64,000 nucleotides of DNA from Ganoderma boninense (taxonomy: Eukaryota; Basidiomycota; Agaricomycetes; Polyporales; Polyporaceae). Position numbers and translations under genes: made by a program. The notes beneath the pieces were generated by a model, which ran no database searches, was not told where the DNA came from, and was given only the letters and a program-made list of their open reading frames with translations. Location: assembly GCA_002900995.3 (NCBI GenBank), contig CM035308.1, positions 2,666,001 to 2,730,000 on the forward strand, in the 5' to 3' direction. Shown piece after piece: positions 11,826-22,000 of the stretch. Position 1 is the first letter of the stretch. Every line of letters begins with the position of its first letter.

Positions 11826-13246
11826 TCCTTCTTCTCAGCGGTCGTAAGGGCCGCGATCTTCTCCTCCATCACCTTGACCTGGGCCTGAAGAGCCGCTACT
11901 TCCGTAGTTGCAGTGGACGAGGAAGCGGCTTGCTGACTCTTCAGCCGCGGGCAGTCATACTTGTGATGTCCGGGCTGGCCACAGATGTAGCAGTTTCCTG
12001 AGAACGGCTTCTTCCCAGTAGCAGCCGCCTTCTCCCCCTTCTTCTTCCATCCAAACGACTTCGGCCATTCTTCCTCTCTGGTGACGAGGGCCTGGTCGAG
12101 TGACAGCGCCACCTTCTGGATTTTGGTGAGGTCCGAGATGTCGTGAGCACTGGTGGCGAGGACATCCCAGAGCCTGGGAGGCAGGCCAGAGCGGTAGCGT
12201 TCGCGTTTGTCCTCGTCGCCAAAGCCGGTTCGAGCCGCGGCTGCGTTAAACTGCGCGGTATACTCCTGGACGGTGCCGACCTTGCGGTATGCCTTGCAAA
12301 GCTTGACCAGTTCAGCGATGGCAGCCTCCTTGTCGTCGGCTGCGCAGAAGTGGTCCTTGAAGGCTGTGCTGAACGCGGCGTAGTTTGCCCAAGGACTAGT
12401 TCCACCAGCGAGCGTCACAATGTGGGGGCCGGCCCAGGCTGCTGCTCCTTCCGTGAGCCTGCTGAGGATGGTCATCCATACCACATCAGTTGGTGTGCCG
12501 ATAGCCACCGCTGTGAGGGTGTTGAAGTAGATCTGGGCTGCAGACACGAAGCGGAGGCCATCCTGGGGGGACTTTCCATCATAGTCACGTGGGGCGATTT
12601 GGGAAAGGAGCTTGGAGGTGTCGAATGGTGGAGCGGGGGCAGGGGTAGTCATGGCGGGTGTGGACGCTCGACTGGGTGCAGCTGATGAAGAGGATGAGGG
12701 TTGTGGAGTGTTGAGGCTGATGGTCTCTTGCTTGGGTTCCTCCTTTACTTCCGGCTTTTTCTCTGCCTTTGGGAGTTTAGAAGTTGAAGCAATGGGGGTT
12801 GCGGGAGTCGAGGTTCGTCGCTGTCCAAGACGCTCTGTGACGAGTTCAAGAGTCTTGTCGAGGATGGGAGACCCTGTCGATCGTGCAGGACTGGGGATTC
12901 GACTTTGGACACGACTCTGGGGTTGTGAGGTAGGGCGTGAGGCAGGGCGGGATGAGGGGTTCCTGGATGCGATGAGGGCGGCTTGGCGAGCTGGGGGTCG
13001 GCTTGGATCTCGAGGTGCAGGTGCTGGTGGGTTTGTGATCTTCGCACGGATTAGGACTTCCTGTTCTTTGGTGGTGAGGAGTCTAGGGGCGATGCCTTCG
13101 CGAGTTTCAAGAGTATTGTTGAATGTGTGTGATCGGTGGGGGCACGGTTGCTCCTCGCAGTAGTACCAGGCTTGCTTATCTTCGTCCCAGTACTCGTCCT
13201 GTACTGCAGTGGGGTGAAATACGTGTCCCCAGGCTTGGCAAGCCAC
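11816..13246 (-). CDS. Gypsy-1 copy 1 Gag, CCHC nucleocapsid
   Basis: Open frame of about 476 codons ending in TGA at 11816-11818. It has a Cys/His N-terminal segment, a long Pro/Ser/Thr/Arg-rich stretch, a retrotransposon Gag core (about residues 225-400), and a CCHC knuckle CYICGQPGHHKYDC near the C-terminus followed by a coiled-coil-like tail. No in-frame ATG precedes the core: the frame begins after a TAG at about 13265, preceded by a pyrimidine-rich TTCATTCCTAG that looks like a 3' splice site. The true start may therefore lie in an upstream exon. The first ~65 residues differ strongly from copy 2 although flanks are almost identical. Confidence 0.88.
   Translation of the reverse strand: MACQAWGHVFHPTAVQDEYWDEDKQAWYYCEEQPCPHRSHTFNNTLETREGIAPRLLTTKEQEVLIRAKITNPPAPAPRDPSRPPARQAALIASRNPSSRPASRPTSQPQSRVQSRIPSPARSTGSPILDKTLELVTERLGQRRTSTPATPIASTSKLPKAEKKPEVKEEPKQETISLNTPQPSSSSSAAPSRASTPAMTTPAPAPPFDTSKLLSQIAPRDYDGKSPQDGLRFVSAAQIYFNTLTAVAIGTPTDVVWMTILSRLTEGAAAWAGPHIVTLAGGTSPWANYAAFSTAFKDHFCAADDKEAAIAELVKLCKAYRKVGTVQEYTAQFNAAAARTGFGDEDKRERYRSGLPPRLWDVLATSAHDISDLTKIQKVALSLDQALVTREEEWPKSFGWKKKGEKAAATGKKPFSGNCYICGQPGHHKYDCPRLKSQQAASSSTATTEVAALQAQVKVMEEKIAALTTAEKKEGF
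11819..11825 (-). promoter_or_regulatory. -1 ribosomal frameshift heptamer GGGTTTC at the gag-pol junction
   Basis: The zero-frame codons GAG GGT TTC TGA contain G GGT TTC, a perfect X XXY YYZ heptamer directly before the gag stop. A -1 slip continues as GGG TTT CTG ATT AGA, the frame that stays open through protease. It is identical in copy 2 at 39133-39139. Confidence 0.85.
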
Positions 13247-13635
13247 GTTGAATCTCGCTTCCTTATCCTAGGAATGAAACGGCAGGTGCACGATCCAACA
13301 CTGTCTGCTCAGCCTCCTCGGCCTATTGCTGTGTCTTAGCCCAAGGGACACGGGCCCAAGGGTGTTCTGCCTTGGCTTTGTTTCGCCGCCTTTCTCTAGC
13401 CTCCCACGCCGTGAGGCGGACCACTTCTGTCAGTACCGGGGTCTCGTGTTAGGAGCTTTCTGCGTACTGTACCACTAAGAGTGGCAAGCCTCAGGTTGCG
13501 CCGAGACCACGTCCGATGGTGTGACTAGAGTGCGCACTACGCTAGGCCAACACAGAGGATCAAAGTGTGTACCGTACGAGAGGGGAAAGAGTGTGGGTGG
13601 AGTACGCCGGTGCTCGTGTAGAAGTTTCGACCTAA
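13247..13635 (-). other. Gypsy-1 copy 1 leader between 5' LTR and gag
   Basis: About 390 bp, nearly identical to copy 2 (40600-40960). A minus-strand stretch rich in Arg, Lys and Glu codons (about 13432-13335) ends at a TAG shared by both copies and could be an upstream gag exon. It has no in-frame ATG. Confidence 0.55.
13623..13633 (-). promoter_or_regulatory. Primer-binding site complementary to the element's own LTR (self-priming)
   Basis: On the minus strand, two bases after the 5' LTR end, lies AGGTCGAAACT. It is the exact reverse complement of AGTTTCGACCT inside the LTR (plus strand 13810-13820 reads AGGTCGAAACT), about 27 nt downstream of the TATATAAG box, the expected transcript start. 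No TGG-type tRNA primer site is present. This is the arrangement known from Tf1, whose mRNA 5' end primes reverse transcription. Confidence 0.8.
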
Positions 13636-14094
13636 TGTTACGACTGGCTGTCGAGTAAGATCAGGGAGGAGGCTTACGAGACGAGCAAGGGCGTCGACGA
13701 GCACTTGTGCAGCGAGAGCGGAGCAGGGCTCGACAGTCAGGCTGGAGACAAGATGTATTGAGCGAGTAACTAACGAGCGAGAATACAGTGAGGCTTACCT
13801 GGAGACAAGAGGTCGAAACTGAGGTCTCCAGGTAGCAAAGTACAGGTCTTATATACATGTAGCGGACAATGGGAACCGGGGACAATAGGTAACTATGGAC
13901 ACGGGAACCAGTGGAAGAACAATGGTATGTAGTACAATGACGACGGGAACAATGGGTGACAGGAGTTATTGTACTGCGAGAACAGGGGACGGGTTTGCTA
14001 AACAACGGAGGACAATAAGGACGACGCGGGAGGCAAACAGTCCGAAAAGGGAAAGAGAGACGCTGGGTAGGCGCCGAGCGTGCCGTTCATGACA
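13636..14094 (-). repeat. Gypsy-1 copy 1, 5' LTR
   Basis: Pairs with 1070-1528, with one substitution seen (CGCCGGG versus CGCTGGG near the outer end). It carries the TATATAAG promoter box and stem-loop. ACTAT target duplication follows at 14095-14099. Confidence 0.96.
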
Positions 14095-14126
14095 ACTATG
14101 TATATCATATATGACAGCATACCACA
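14095..14126 (-). repeat. Start of Gypsy-2 3' LTR, truncated by Gypsy-1
   Basis: 32 bp beginning TGTGGTATGC on the minus strand directly after the purine tract. The LTR continues at 1069 on the other side of Gypsy-1, since the ACTAT target copy joins the two halves. Confidence 0.7.
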
Positions 14127-14764
14127 ATATGATGCCCCCTTTTGCTGATGTGAGGCTCTAAGCTACTGGATCTATAATGATCGCAGTAGCTGTCGCATGT
14201 CGTGCACCCCGACGCATGCTTCATGGCCAAGACTTGTTCCCCTACGCATTTCCAGGGGCCCACGAACTGCCCACCACTCGGCATGAGCGGCGGGTAGCCC
14301 GGCTGGGTATTGACTGGGGCTTGAGGAACTTGGATGGGACCGGTGTGCTGGGCCGGTTGATTGTAGGGCCCCATCTGGTTCATCGGGGCCATCGGGGCTT
14401 GCTGTTGGTACGGGGCGTATTGTTGATACTGCTGGTATTGGGGGGCCGCCTGCTGCAATGACTGGTAGGGCATCGCAGGAGGGGCCTGGTTCGTCGGCGC
14501 CGGCTGCGCGGTATTGGGAATAGGCGCAGTCATCTGGTAGGATGACTGGCCGGGGTATTGTTGGTGGAAGGTGGGGGGAGGTGGTTGTTGTTGTTGCGGT
14601 TGCTGCTGTTGCGGCATGTACGGCATCGGCGCGAGTGGCTGCTGGGCGTCGGTTGCGGGCGGAGATGCAGCAGGAGCAGCGGGGTTGGGGGTAGCCATGG
14701 TGGAGGCGGCTGGAGAACACGAGGCATTGCCGGCCACGACATTTGTTGTTTGGCACTCGTGCAC
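14105..14764 (-). CDS. Gypsy-2 extra reading frame, Gln/Pro/Ala-rich
   Basis: Open frame of 219 codons between pol and the 3' LTR; the likely ATG is at 14698. The protein is dominated by Gln, Pro, Ala, Met and Tyr with runs such as QQQQPQQQQ and repeated QQAPxxP units. A short Cys/His-containing tail (CTTCDSYC) lies near residue 180. It has no recognised domain. A third frame after pol is unusual for fungal gypsy elements; it could be a captured low-complexity host segment or chance open frame due to biased composition. Confidence 0.5.
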   Translation of the reverse strand: MHECQTTNVVAGNASCSPAASTMATPNPAAPAASPPATDAQQPLAPMPYMPQQQQPQQQQPPPPTFHQQYPGQSSYQMTAPIPNTAQPAPTNQAPPAMPYQSLQQAAPQYQQYQQYAPYQQQAPMAPMNQMGPYNQPAQHTGPIQVPQAPVNTQPGYPPLMPSGGQFVGPWKCVGEQVLAMKHASGCTTCDSYCDHYRSSSLEPHISKRGHHIVVCCHI

Positions 14765-14797
14765 GTGGGCGCGTGGCGCTACACGTGCTCCGCGCCA

Positions 14798-16590
14798 TCA
14801 CGTAACTGCTGTCGTCTCTCCAGATGACGTCTTGCGGAGTTGCCGCCAGTGCTTGACGCCTTGCAGGCTAAAGTACTTGTCGAGTGCAGCAAGGTCGCTG
14901 CACTTGGTGTACGGTTCCCACGTCTTGAGGCCGTGGGTCCACTTGATTAAGAACTGTACTTTGTTTCCTTCCCATCGGTGGTCGGCAATCTCGTTGACCA
15001 TCCATTCTTGTTCTTCATCGTTGCCTACGTCATAGAAGGCGCGGCCGTCTCGATGCGGGAATATATTATTGTCGTTCGGTTCATGTGCCCTCAACACTTC
15101 GATATGAAATGTTGGGTGAATACTCAAGCCTGGGGGTAGTTCCAGTGTATAGGTTGACGTTTCTCAGTGTGCTTCAAGGATTTTGTATGGTCCAATGAAC
15201 TTGGGCACCAACTTGCGTGCTCTGCCTTTAGGTACTGATAAGTTCTTGGTCGATAAGTACACCATGTCCCCTTCTTCAAAGAACGGTTCCTCTCTGCGTA
15301 GTTGATTGGCGTAGTACGTTTGTTTGACTCGTGCTTCAATCAGTGCATCATGCACTGATTCTAAGTATTGCCGTGCGCGTTGAGCGAATTCCTTGACTCC
15401 TTCAAATTCGGTGTCTGTACGAAGGCCAGCTATGGTATGAGGTATGTATCCATAGTTGAGCTGGAATGGTGCAAATCCCGTTGATGTGCTTGCTGATGAA
15501 TTCAGTGCGAATTCTACTAAGGGTATCTTCTCTAGCCAGTCTAGTTGCTCTGGCTCAACCATTGCCCACAGAATTTGATTGATGGATCGAATTGTTCGCT
15601 CAGACATTCCATCGGTTTGAGGGTGGAACGCAGTTGACATCAGGAGTTTGGTGCCTAATAGTCGGTGAAGTTCGCGCCAAAATGCTGAGGTAAACTTGGG
15701 GTCTCTGTCTGAGACTATTGATTCTGGTAACCCATGCAGTCTGAATATTTCCTTGAAGTATATTGCCGCTAAGTCCGCGGCCATGTTGGTCGTACGGATA
15801 GGAATGAGGTGTACCATTGATGTACACCTGCACACAATTACCCACAAGTAATCGCGTCCATCCGTGCGAGGGAACGGACCTACGAAGTCCATTGCAACGG
15901 ATACCCATGGCCTATCTGCCAACGGTAACGAATGAAGGAGACCTGCCTTGAGCTGATTGCGTGGTTTGGATACCTGACACTTCGCGCAGGATATGTAGAA
16001 TTTGTCCACTTCTATCCCCATTCTTGGCCACCATACCCACTTTCTGAGGTATTCTGAAGTCTTTTGGGCTCCAAAATGCCCCAGCGTGGTATGTGCATGA
16101 TCTATCATGATCTGCGTGGTGGTTCTTCTGTCATAGGTGGTTCTAGGAATGCACAGGACTTCTTCGTGGTTGCGGTTAACAGTGTAAATGAAACCATCGC
16201 GAACTTGGAAACTCTTGTAGTGGCTGGGATTGGCCAATATCTTGCTAAATACTTTATCCTTGGTGTAGTTCTTCTTGATGAAATTCATGTAAGATTCATC
16301 TTGCCTAATGGTAGTCTTCAAGGATGGGCCTGTGGTTAGTGCTTCCCATACAGTTACCTGAGGTTCCTCCCCCTCAGGTGGCACTGTATGTGCTCCTGAG
16401 GGATTAGATCCAACTTGGTTGATCTTCTCTGCTGCTTGAGCCATTTCTTCCGCTTCGGTTGTACGAGGCTCTACCCGCATTTTGAATTCTTGCTGTGCAT
16501 CCCTGTCTTTAGGGTCTAGTCCTTGTGGATTGGATCGAGTAATGCGACCAGCACTAAGTTCCATTATGCGGGTGATCTTGAGGTCTTCCC
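14798..16590 (-). pseudogene. Gypsy-2 integrase and chromodomain
   Basis: The integrase frame (15164-16590) has the zinc-binding segment with CAKC, the DDE core around MDFVGPF, SDRDPKF and an HPQTDGMSERT motif. It ends at a TGA (15164-15166) in what would be continuous coding sequence. The same frame continues through 14798-15163 with a chromodomain (FLIKWTHGLKTWEPY). The TGA is likely a mutated CGA codon (CpG to TpG). The upstream junction with RT needs a frame change near 16580. Confidence 0.87.
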
Positions 16591-18417
16591 AGTCGGGTCT
16601 AGTCGGACATCGGCGTTAACATAGTCTTGCTGTGGATGGAAATCATCCACGCCGTCATTCTCGTAGTATCGTGACAGACAGTCAGCCACTTTGTTGTCCT
16701 TGCCGGGAATGTGTCGCAGTGTGTAGTCAAACCTGGCCATGTATTCCAGCCATCGTATATGGCGGTTATTTGGAGCAGTAGTTTGCTTAAAGAATTCCAA
16801 AGCCTTGTGGTCTGTTACAATGACAAATTTGTGCCCTAATAACTTGTCTTCCCATTTCAATAGTCCTTCCAATATTGCTAGTGCTTCTTGTTCATAAGTG
16901 TGATAGGCCCGCTGGGCACTGGTGAACTTCTTGGACAAGAATCCAGCTGGACGACATGTCTGCCAGTCCTTGCCCTGTCCATACAGTGCCCCCAGACCGT
17001 AAATTGAAGCATCACAGATGAGCCATATAGTTTCCTCTTTCTTGGGATCTATTGGCCTCAATATTGGTGCCTTACAGGCCATGACCTTGATTGCATTGAG
17101 GCATTCTTGGTGAAGTGGACGCCAGACGAAAGGTCTGTCATTGTGTTCCATGTCAGTTAGCGGAGATGTGAATGCTGATACGTCTGGCATGAATTGCGCC
17201 AAATAGTTGACGAGTCCCACGAATCGTTGGACTTCGTGGTAAGAGCGGGGAGCTCTCCATTCCCTTATTCTTGCCATCTTGTCTGCATCAGCATGTAGGC
17301 CCTTATCATCAATGATATGACCCAGACAGTCCATGCGCTTGGAATACAGGTCTAGCTTGCTTTTACTCAGATAAAGCTTTACTTCACGTAGCTTGTCCAG
17401 GACTAATTTGAGATGCTTTTCATGTTCTTCAATAGAGTCTGAGAAGACAAATATGTCATCCAGATATACATGGACAAACCGTCCAATGTAGTCTCTAAAG
17501 ATAGTGGTCATGAGTCGCTGGAAAGTTGCTGGTGCATTGCAATCGCCTTGTTGCATGACATTGCTGATGAACGTTCCGTAGGGAGTTGCAAATGCCGTCT
17601 TCCATATATCTTGAGCCACGATACGAACTTGCTCGTACGCGTCCAACAAGTCAATTTTCGACCGGTATTTAGCTCTTGCTACGTCCATACGGATCTGGTC
17701 TTGGTCTGGCAATGGAGTTACATCTTTGATCGTGTTATCATTGCGTTGTCTGGCATCGACTACAGTACGTAGTTTGCCATTTTTCTTGGCTACACAGAGT
17801 AATGGTGCCACTTGTTGTACAGTCGCTGGCTCCCACCACTTAGCTGCTACATACTTGCTGATTTTCTCAGACAGTTCTTCCCTGACACTTTCTGGGCATC
17901 TTGGCGTTCGGTAGTGATATTGCTTCTGTTCATCCATGAGCGGAATTCTGTGGTTCACCTCGCACCAAGGCGGGAGTTCCGGGGGCGGGGGACGTAGCAT
18001 GTCCTCGTAAGCTTGGAACCATTTATCCCGGAGTTCTTGCAACTTCTCTTCTTCACTGCCTTGCTCCGCTGGCTCTCTGTGAGACTTGCGGATTTCTTCA
18101 TCATCAATTAACTCAGTCATTGCTTGCAGGAATATCTCCTGTAATTCTTGAGCTCTGTTGAATATGAACTGTTCATGTTTTGGATTTGATGAGTGAATCG
18201 TTGGTATGAACCGTTCTGCTGTGATTGGTGACTGTATGTCACTCTTCCTTCCTTGGTGTCGTTCGCTTTTCAAGAAGGGCTGAGATATCTTTGATGATAC
18301 CTCGGCCTGCTTTCTTTCCGCAAAAACTGTCTTCTGATTGTCCTCCTCCCCCTCGGACGACACTTTATTCTTCACGTAGCAGGAATGGGGAGGCTCTGCT
18401 GCGATGCTTCCCGCCAC
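16564..18417 (-). pseudogene. Gypsy-2 reverse transcriptase and RNase H
   Basis: 617 codons with RT motifs including PLLCVAKKNGKLR, YLDDIFVFSD (active site) and RNase H starts WLICDAS, ending near DHKALEF and ADCLSRY. The N-terminal linker has an in-frame TAG upstream (about 18420) and a TGA after LDLGR (18565), so protease and RT are now separate frames of one original polyprotein. Confidence 0.92.
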
Positions 18418-18564
18418 GGTATCCTACTCTTGTACTGTTGTGTTCTGTATTTCCAACATGTACTTGGCCGCTGTAGTTCTACGGTGCTGGTCACGGTCTT
18501 TGCGAACTTCTGCTTCCTCCATGGCCGTGTAAACCAGTATGTTTACTCCGTCTATGGAGAAAGT

Positions 18565-19017
18565 TCATCTTCCTAGGTCCAGATGGGCCTTGTGCTTGGT
18601 GAGGAAAGGCATTCCGAGGATCACGTCGTAGCGGTCGATGTCCACTATGTCGAAATACACCGATTCCTTGACCGGTCCCACTTCCACATTCACCCTCGTG
18701 CCGTGGTTGATCTTGGTTCTGCTTCCTTTCGTGCCTAATTGTAGCTGTACCTGTTCCTTCAGATCAATACGATCTGCCTTGACTATTCGTGCAGTAATTG
18801 GTCCAAATGAATTTGTGTTGCAGCCCGTGTCTATCAGCACATAGCAAGGAACACCATTGAGTTTCACTTCAATGGTGATAGGTTGCATTGCTTTGATGTC
18901 CCTGACTGGCTGATCTTTGTCTTCAGTTAATCTTGTGACTCTTGGATCATACAGCCAGTAATTGCGGCTAGTCTTGGGCGCATCAGTTTGCAATTGGAAA
19001 GATTGGAGCATCTTCAT
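18565..19017 (-). pseudogene. Gypsy-2 aspartic protease
   Basis: The active-site motif is LIDTGCNTN with the downstream VILGMPFL loop typical of Ty3/gypsy proteases. The frame is continuous with gag across a TGA at 19042-19044 (codons GAA TGA GAA). It could be a read-through signal or, like other stops here, a mutated CGA. Confidence 0.88.
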
Positions 19018-19041
19018 CTGTTTGAACTCTGCTGCATGTTC

Positions 19042-22000
19042 TCATTCAAACGCGAGCCACTCTTCATTCTTCTCATCTTCGTCAATACTTACATGTATCG
19101 TACGCAATTCCGCTTCCAGCGGGGGCTCATCTAATGATGGCCGTTCATATTCATTGTCTGATTGTATCTCAAATACATTGAGTGATTCATCTTCAGAGTC
19201 TGGAGGTTCTATCTCCACTTCAATTTCTTCCTCTTGCTCATCAGAATCATTTATTTCCATGGTGTACAACTTGACTCCTGCTGGGGGTGGTCTTGTAGGA
19301 TTTTTGCAGTCCTTCTTCATGTGTCCTTTCTCCCAGCAATTGTAGCAATTGATCCTTGATATGTCCGTGCCAGACGCCATCTTCACTGATGGCCGCGCTG
19401 GCGCAGTTGTTCGTGGTCTTGAAGGCCCGGACGGTCGATTTTGGTCCTTCCTGATGAAAGACGTCTTCTTGACATACACTGCTGCAGGCTGTGTATTACT
19501 GTCCTTGGGTATTGGCCGAAATGATGAGCTTTTGCCTGCTGGAGACCTCACCGTTACTGCCCGACTTTGAACCATGTTTGATGCCGCCGCGACTTGTAGC
19601 TGCTTAGACGTATGCAATTGATTAGTTATTTTGCGTCTCATACGCATATCTTCTTCCACTTTCTGGATGCGTATGGCCGTGTTGCACCATTCTTCATATG
19701 GCGTGAAGTCGACGTCAAGTCCGTGCTGCTTGATTAGCTCGGTTTCCAGTCGTTCGGGTATGCATGATATGAACTTGTCCCTCAAGGTCTTCTCATCAGG
19801 ATGTTGAATCATTTGTCCTGCCCAATGATTTAGCTCTTCCATGAGCCCCAAGGATCCTGTCTGATTATCCCATTTGATTTTGTTGAAGTTGACTTCCGCT
19901 TGACGGAAGGAATCAGTCACCACGAAGTGTTGGTATAACGCTATGATGACTTCTTCAAACGTCCATACGGCTCGAAGACGATTTGGTGAGGCTACGTGGT
20001 TGTATAGCCATATGCCGGCTTTCTCTTTTAACACTTGACTAAGTAGATCGACTCGGCCGCTTTCATTCTCGGGGCCAGTGATGTTGAGTCTTCGACAGTA
20101 CGTCAAGTACCCGCTGAGCCATGTAGTGAATTTCTCGTCGTCATCTTCGCCACTGTATGTGGGAGGTGAGACACCCTTCATGGCCTTCGTGTATTCCTTG
20201 ATAGCAGTCGTTGGTGACTGTCCGACATTCGACGTTATCATCAATTGGATTCTATCTGCTATGATAGTCTCCTTATACGATGCCGGCTCTATATGAGCTC
20301 GGGGTCGATGGATGATCGGATTGTACCGGGTAATGGGCACCGTGGAGATTGCTCCAGTCAGTTGCACCACTGGTGCTACTATTGGAGGTTGCCATGTCGG
20401 TAATGGCCCGGTTGTTGTAGTTACGCCTCCAGGGGCATACTGGTATGTTTGCCCCTGGTATTGGTAGTATTGTCCCGGAAGGATCGTGATGGGCGGTCCT
20501 TGACTCGCTGGATAGTTATATTGCGAGTTATGTTGATAGCCTGGTGAATTGATGATTGGAACCGACCGGACGAAAGCTTGAGAAGCCGATTGCGCATTGG
20601 GATTTGGTACATAGTATGCGCCTTGAGCGGATTGTGGAGCCGGCGATGGTCTCGTCGATCGGGGTGGTACGGCTGGTGGAGGAGAGTTCACTGTTGCTGG
20701 ATTTGCCATTGACTGCGTTGGCAGTCCTCGGACCATAGGCCGTGCTTGATGGGTCGATGCAGTATGTTTAGCCGTCGGGTTCGCTCTTGAGTAAGGTGCC
20801 GATGGCAATACCACTGGTGGCGTATGCACTGCAGGTGCGTGCGATGGCATTACTACCGGTGGTGTACGTACTACAGGTACGTGCAGCGGTGGCTGTGGTA
20901 TTGCTTGATATACTGGTTGGCTTGATAACATTGGCGTTTCTTGAGGATGATGGTGTACCAGGGATGGTACGACCGGCACCGCTTTCTCGCCCGTTGGTGT
21001 TAACGGTTTGGGGGGTTCGCTGAAACTTACCCGTCGAGGTCGTGGTCCTGAAGCTGTTCCCAGGTGCGTGGCCGTCGCTTTTGGCTCCCCTGGAGATACT
21101 AGCACTGAATGTGCTACTAACTCGGGTGTTGCTTGTTGGACTTGAATAACCGGCGGTGAATTCTTTGACGGGAATTGAACTGCAGGTTCTCCCGGGGTTT
21201 CCCCAATAACGGCTCCTTGATGACTTGAATGTCTTCGCGATGACGACACCTGTGGTTGCAGGGCCGCAGTGGCTGCAAACTCCCGAGCCCGAGCAGCTGT
21301 TTGTTCTTGTTGCATTCGAACGAATTCTTGAGCCCGCTGTGCGCGAGTGTCTTCTTCCGTTTCCCCGGCTTGATGAGGAACGAGTGCGGCCGCGGTGAGA
21401 CGTTCATGCCGCGATCGTCCGAGAGCTTCTTCTACGGTGCGATCCATTTTTCGGACCTCTTCCACTATATGTGGAATTGGTGCTGGATGCGCCGGTTTCA
21501 CCTGGATAGGCTCTTCATGCCCTGCGTTGGTCTGGTTTGCCTGTTCTGGTGGCGGTTGGTCAGTAGTCTCTATGGTTACCGCTGGCGGCGGTTGGTCAGT
21601 GGTCCCAATTGTTGCCGCTGGTGGCGGTGGTCCACTTGGTCGGACTTCTGGACTTCGGTAGTTCCATAAGTCGTACCCTAAGTCTTGTTCTACCATAGCT
21701 GACGAGTTGCCTGTTAAGTCCGATTTTAAACTTAGTCGTATAGGCGTCGGGTGTTGAAGGACCGGTGAATATCTTGGGTTGGAGTAGGTCCTCACTGATC
21801 TTACTGACGGTGGCCGATAATGTGATGTACGCGGATGAGTTGCTGGTGATTCTTGTACCGGTTCGAGCCAGTCTTCCTCATTGAGTTCTAATCTTAAGCT
21901 TCCGGCGACGGTTCTGAAAGCCTTGATGGTAGGGTTTTCATTCCAGGTGCGTCGACGTTCGCTTGCCGGGAATTGCTGTAATTCCTTGGTGAGATTATCC

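Larger units (their letters stand above)
1070..14094 (-). mobile_element. Gypsy-1 copy 1, Ty3/gypsy chromovirus interrupted by a hAT element
   Basis: A complete LTR retrotransposon coded on the minus strand. Its LTRs (1070-1528 and 13636-14094, 459 bp each) differ at only one position I could find, so insertion was recent. The 5-bp target duplication ACTAT lies at 1065-1069 and 14095-14099. On the minus strand the order is 5' LTR, primer site, gag, -1 frameshift site, protease, RT, RNase H, integrase, chromodomain, purine tract (1529-1542), 3' LTR. Without the 6479-bp hAT insertion it would be about 6.5 kb, the size of copy 2. Its pol has an amber codon at 4088-4090 and a one-base frameshift near 2378 relative to copy 2. 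The target was the 3' LTR of Gypsy-2. Confidence 0.96.
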
